Part shown: piece after piece, positions 13,458 through 15,442 of the stretch
How positions within the stretch are numbered: the stretch's first letter is position 1
Layout: each line of letters opens with the position of its first letter
Assembly: GCA_023435325.1 (NCBI GenBank)
Contig: JAEYRT010000030.1
Location: 1-15,442 of the forward strand
DNA length: 15,442 nt
DNA from: Pseudomonadota bacterium
GTDB lineage: Bacteria; Pseudomonadota; Gammaproteobacteria; Burkholderiales; Burkholderiaceae_C
Direction: 5' to 3'
Notes under the pieces: model-generated
What the model was told of the DNA's origin: nothing
Seen by the model: the letters and a program-made list of their open reading frames with translations, nothing else
Databases searched by the model: none
Program-made: the position numbers and the translations under genes

Positions 13458-14555
13458 TTAAAAGCCAAAGTGTCGGCGGATGCGCAGGCCGAACAGCGTG
13501 CCGGCAAATGCCAGAGGCACCCAGATCCAGCCGTGGATGGAGCCGGTGGAGATGCCCGAGAACATCGCCCCTACGTTGCAGCCAAAAGCCAGGCGCGAGC
13601 TGTAACCCAGTACCAAACCGGCCGCCAGTGCCACCACCCATTGCTTGCCGGTCAAGGGCGCGGACGCCGCGGGTTTGGCCGCGCTGATCCACAGGGCCCC
13701 CGCCAAAATGCCGATGTTGGTGATGGACGTCACGTCCAGCAGCACAGTTTCGGTCAGGCGTGCGGCGTTGCCGGGCTGGCTCCAGAACCAGGTGCTGCCT
13801 ACATCCATGGCGCCAGTGGCATTGGCGATTTTGGCTGCCCACAGGCCGAAGCCGTAGACCACGCCCCAGGGCTGGCCGGCAATCACCAGATTCAGTGTGG
13901 CCAGCAGGGCCAGCAGCACGGCGCCCACCAGCCACTTGCGCACAAACAGCGGTTGGGGCTGACGACCCGCCTTGAGATTGGCGCGCTTGCAGTACAGGCT
14001 CACACCTGCGGCCACCAGCGCCAAAGCGGTCAGAGTGGCGGCCAGCGCCACGTCCCAACCCCATTCGGTCACCAGCCCCACGGGTTGGGTACGGCCCAGA
14101 TCCAGCCACCAGCCCAGGTGCACGCTGCCCAAAAAGCTGCCGATGGCAAACACGGGCAGGATGGCTGCATTCATGGGAATGCCCAATCCGGCCTTGTACA
14201 GCGTGCCGCTGCCGCAGCCGTCGGCGATCTGCATGCACAGACCGAAGACGAAAGCGCCAACCAGCAGGCTCACGCTTGGCGGGCCCAGAGCGGCCGTCAG
14301 TTCGGGAAAATGGCCCAGCAGCGGCATGGCCAGACAGGCTGCCAGCGCCAGCAAGAGCAGCTGACCGAACACGCCGGAAGGATCCTTGTCTTCCACCAGC
14401 ATGCGCCAGCCTGTCGTGAAGCCAAAACGTTTCCCTGCCAGCACCGCACCCAGGCCGATGCCGACGGCAAACAGTGCGGCCTGACGCACCGAGACCGACC
14501 ACAACAGCCAGCCAAAAAATACGGCCATGAGAATGGCCAAAGGTAATCGCTTCAT
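13458..14555 (-). CDS. YeeE/YedE-family sulfur-compound permease (TsuA-like)
   Basis: This 365-aa polytopic inner-membrane protein is of the YeeE/YedE family, whose characterised member TsuA takes up thiosulfate by a relay of conserved cysteines. Here the family cysteines are in GLCMQIADGCGSGTLYKAG (Cys107 and Cys114) and SSRLAFGCNVGAMFSGIS (Cys326). The two half-repeats each end in a GCxxG-like motif. I chose the ATG at 14555 with AGAGAGG upstream; an in-frame start at 14612 would add 19 residues lying inside the intercistronic palindrome. It sits between a periplasmic-type sulfurtransferase and a small membrane protein, so thiosulfate or another sulfane-sulfur compound is the likely substrate. 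Selenium or other sulfur species cannot be excluded. Confidence 0.87.
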   Translation of the reverse strand: MKRLPLAILMAVFFGWLLWSVSVRQAALFAVGIGLGAVLAGKRFGFTTGWRMLVEDKDPSGVFGQLLLLALAACLAMPLLGHFPELTAALGPPSVSLLVGAFVFGLCMQIADGCGSGTLYKAGLGIPMNAAILPVFAIGSFLGSVHLGWWLDLGRTQPVGLVTEWGWDVALAATLTALALVAAGVSLYCKRANLKAGRQPQPLFVRKWLVGAVLLALLATLNLVIAGQPWGVVYGFGLWAAKIANATGAMDVGSTWFWSQPGNAARLTETVLLDVTSITNIGILAGALWISAAKPAASAPLTGKQWVVALAAGLVLGYSSRLAFGCNVGAMFSGISTGSIHGWIWVPLAFAGTLFGLRIRRHFGF

Positions 14556-14582
14556 GGGAAGACTGCCTCTCTTGTCAATATT

Positions 14583-14675
14583 AAAAACAAGAGCTGCTAA
14601 CGCCTGATACATCTACGTTTCAAATACTTTTATATCTGAAACGCTTGTAAATAAAGCGTCAATAGCTCTCTTTTT
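14583..14675 (-). repeat. nested intercistronic palindrome, possible attenuator
   Basis: Outer arms AGAGCT-GCTAACGC (14590-14603) and GCGTCAATAGCTCT (14656-14669) pair over about 13 bp with two G-U pairs and one mismatch, and on the minus strand are followed by TTGTTTTTAA. Inside is a perfect 7-bp dyad CGTTTCA/TGAAACG (14616-14643). It partly overlaps a third dyad ACGCTT/AAGCGT (14641-14659), so alternative folds are possible. The outer arms resemble the AGCTGCTAGCGC-type palindromic repeat I recall as common in Comamonadaceae genomes, here degenerate. Placed between sulfurtransferase and permease, it could terminate part of the transcripts. Confidence 0.6.
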
Positions 14676-14683
14676 ATTCTTTG

Positions 14684-15442
14684 TCAGTTGAACTTGCGTT
14701 CCCACCATTGTTTGGTGGCGCGCATGAGTTGCTCGCCGCGGCCGGGCATGTTCTGCATGGCGGGGAAGTCCGCCTGCTGCGTCCAGTCCACCATGGAGCC
14801 CGCATACAGCTTCACATTGGGAATGCCCGCCACTTCGCTCATGCCAAACCAGTCGGTTGCGGCCCAGTGGCCGGTGTTGCAGAACGCCACAGCGTCCTGG
14901 CCCTCGGGCACATGGATCTGTGCGGCAATTTCCTTGGCTTTGGCTGCCCCCACAAACCTGGTGCTCTTGGGCTCGAACCACTGGTTGAAGTCCAGTTGCA
15001 CGGCTCCGGGCAAGGTGCCGGCCAGCTTGGCTGCCGGTGCCTGGGTCTTGCCCTGATAGAAAGCGTCGGGGCGGGAATCCACCAGCACGGCATTGCTCAG
15101 CTTGATGCTCTGGCTGATCTCTTCGCGTGTGGACAGCCAGGTAGCGTCGAACGTGGGCGCGTAGGTGCTGGGCGTGACCTTGACCGGCTCTTGGGAAAAG
15201 GGCAGGCGAGCAGCCTCCCATTCCTTCAAGCCGCCATTGAGGATGGACAGTTCGGTCAGACCCAGCGACTTGAGCGTCCAGTACACGCGAGCCATGGCGC
15301 CAAAGTCGGTCGTGTCCTTGCCGTGGGACACCACGACGGCGTGGGTGTCGGCCGTCAGACCCAGCGACTGCACCAGTTGCACCAGTTTGTCGTGATCGGG
15401 CAATTCACCGGGATTGGTCGCAGGGCCGCGCCACTGGCCATA
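14684..15442 (-). CDS. rhodanese-type sulfurtransferase, 5' end outside window
   Basis: The open frame runs unbroken off the right edge, with 252 codons visible; the first visible residues are YGQWRGPATNPGE. It is a tandem rhodanese-domain protein. The first domain (VVVSHGKDTTDFGAMARVYW and LNGGLKEWEAARLP) has Ser where the catalytic Cys would be, so it is a non-catalytic domain. The second domain (LVDSRPDAFYQG, GTLPGAVQLDF) carries the active-site loop FCNTGHWAATDW with the persulfide-forming Cys about 65 residues from the C-terminus. The CNTGHWA loop differs from the CRKGVT type of classical thiosulfate sulfurtransferases. A secreted location is likely for this subfamily but the signal peptide would be off-window. 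It probably supplies or transfers sulfane sulfur in concert with the permease downstream. Confidence 0.88.
   Translation of the reverse strand, partial: YGQWRGPATNPGELPDHDKLVQLVQSLGLTADTHAVVVSHGKDTTDFGAMARVYWTLKSLGLTELSILNGGLKEWEAARLPFSQEPVKVTPSTYAPTFDATWLSTREEISQSIKLSNAVLVDSRPDAFYQGKTQAPAAKLAGTLPGAVQLDFNQWFEPKSTRFVGAAKAKEIAAQIHVPEGQDAVAFCNTGHWAATDWFGMSEVAGIPNVKLYAGSMVDWTQQADFPAMQNMPGRGEQLMRATKQWWERKFN

Noticed and set aside
13434..14546. 370-codon plus-strand and 386-codon minus-strand frames over the permease gene
   Set aside because: Both overlap the YeeE/YedE gene, which alone has membrane helices, conserved cysteines and a ribosome-binding site.
1..15442. CRISPR arrays, tRNA/rRNA genes, insertion sequences, phage or integrase genes
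   Set aside because: No spaced repeats, RNA gene signatures, transposase motifs or terminal inverted repeats were seen.

Overview
The window looks like chromosomal DNA of a betaproteobacterium in the Comamonadaceae (Comamonas/Delftia-like). This is inferred from the moderately high GC, the protein character (SRRRFLR-type NrtA, Hsp15, TctA, paired methyl-accepting chemotaxis proteins, MCPs) and the gene neighbourhood, not from a database search.

Positions 1-4807 form a nitrate-assimilation region read leftwards (minus strand). A NIT-ANTAR antiterminator gene (nasR) is followed by a long leader and then the nitrate ABC transporter nrtA-nrtB-nrtD. The regulation can be read in unusual detail. 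There are three sigma-54 (GG-N10-GC) promoters, before nasR, before nrtA, and at the extreme left edge firing out of the window. NtrC-like dyads lie behind two of them. The nrtA leader has two RNA hairpins with the same AACGGC hexaloop (A1/G4, the ANTAR target pattern); the second overlaps the 5' arm of a very long terminator hairpin. The picture is nitrogen limitation (NtrC/sigma-54) combined with nitrate-responsive antitermination (NasR), as in the Klebsiella nas system.

Positions 4808-9026 hold an MCP with a tandem-repeat C-terminal tail, divergent murI (glutamate racemase), a convergent lipoprotein-type DNA/RNA non-specific endonuclease whose Shine-Dalgarno sequence lies in a 10-bp perfect inverted repeat, and hslR (Hsp15).

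Positions 9027-11060 hold a solitary TctA-type transporter subunit without tctB or tctC, preceded by a possible 56-codon leader ORF and an 8-bp tandem repeat, and ending in a bidirectional terminator shared with a second MCP (11073-12731, minus).

Positions 13225-15442 form a sulfur-compound cluster on the minus strand: a two-domain rhodanese-type sulfurtransferase (5' end beyond the window), a YeeE/YedE (TsuA-like) permease and a 55-aa single-pass membrane protein gene that is easy to miss, closed by a terminator. A nested imperfect palindrome lies between the sulfurtransferase and the permease and may attenuate the downstream genes.
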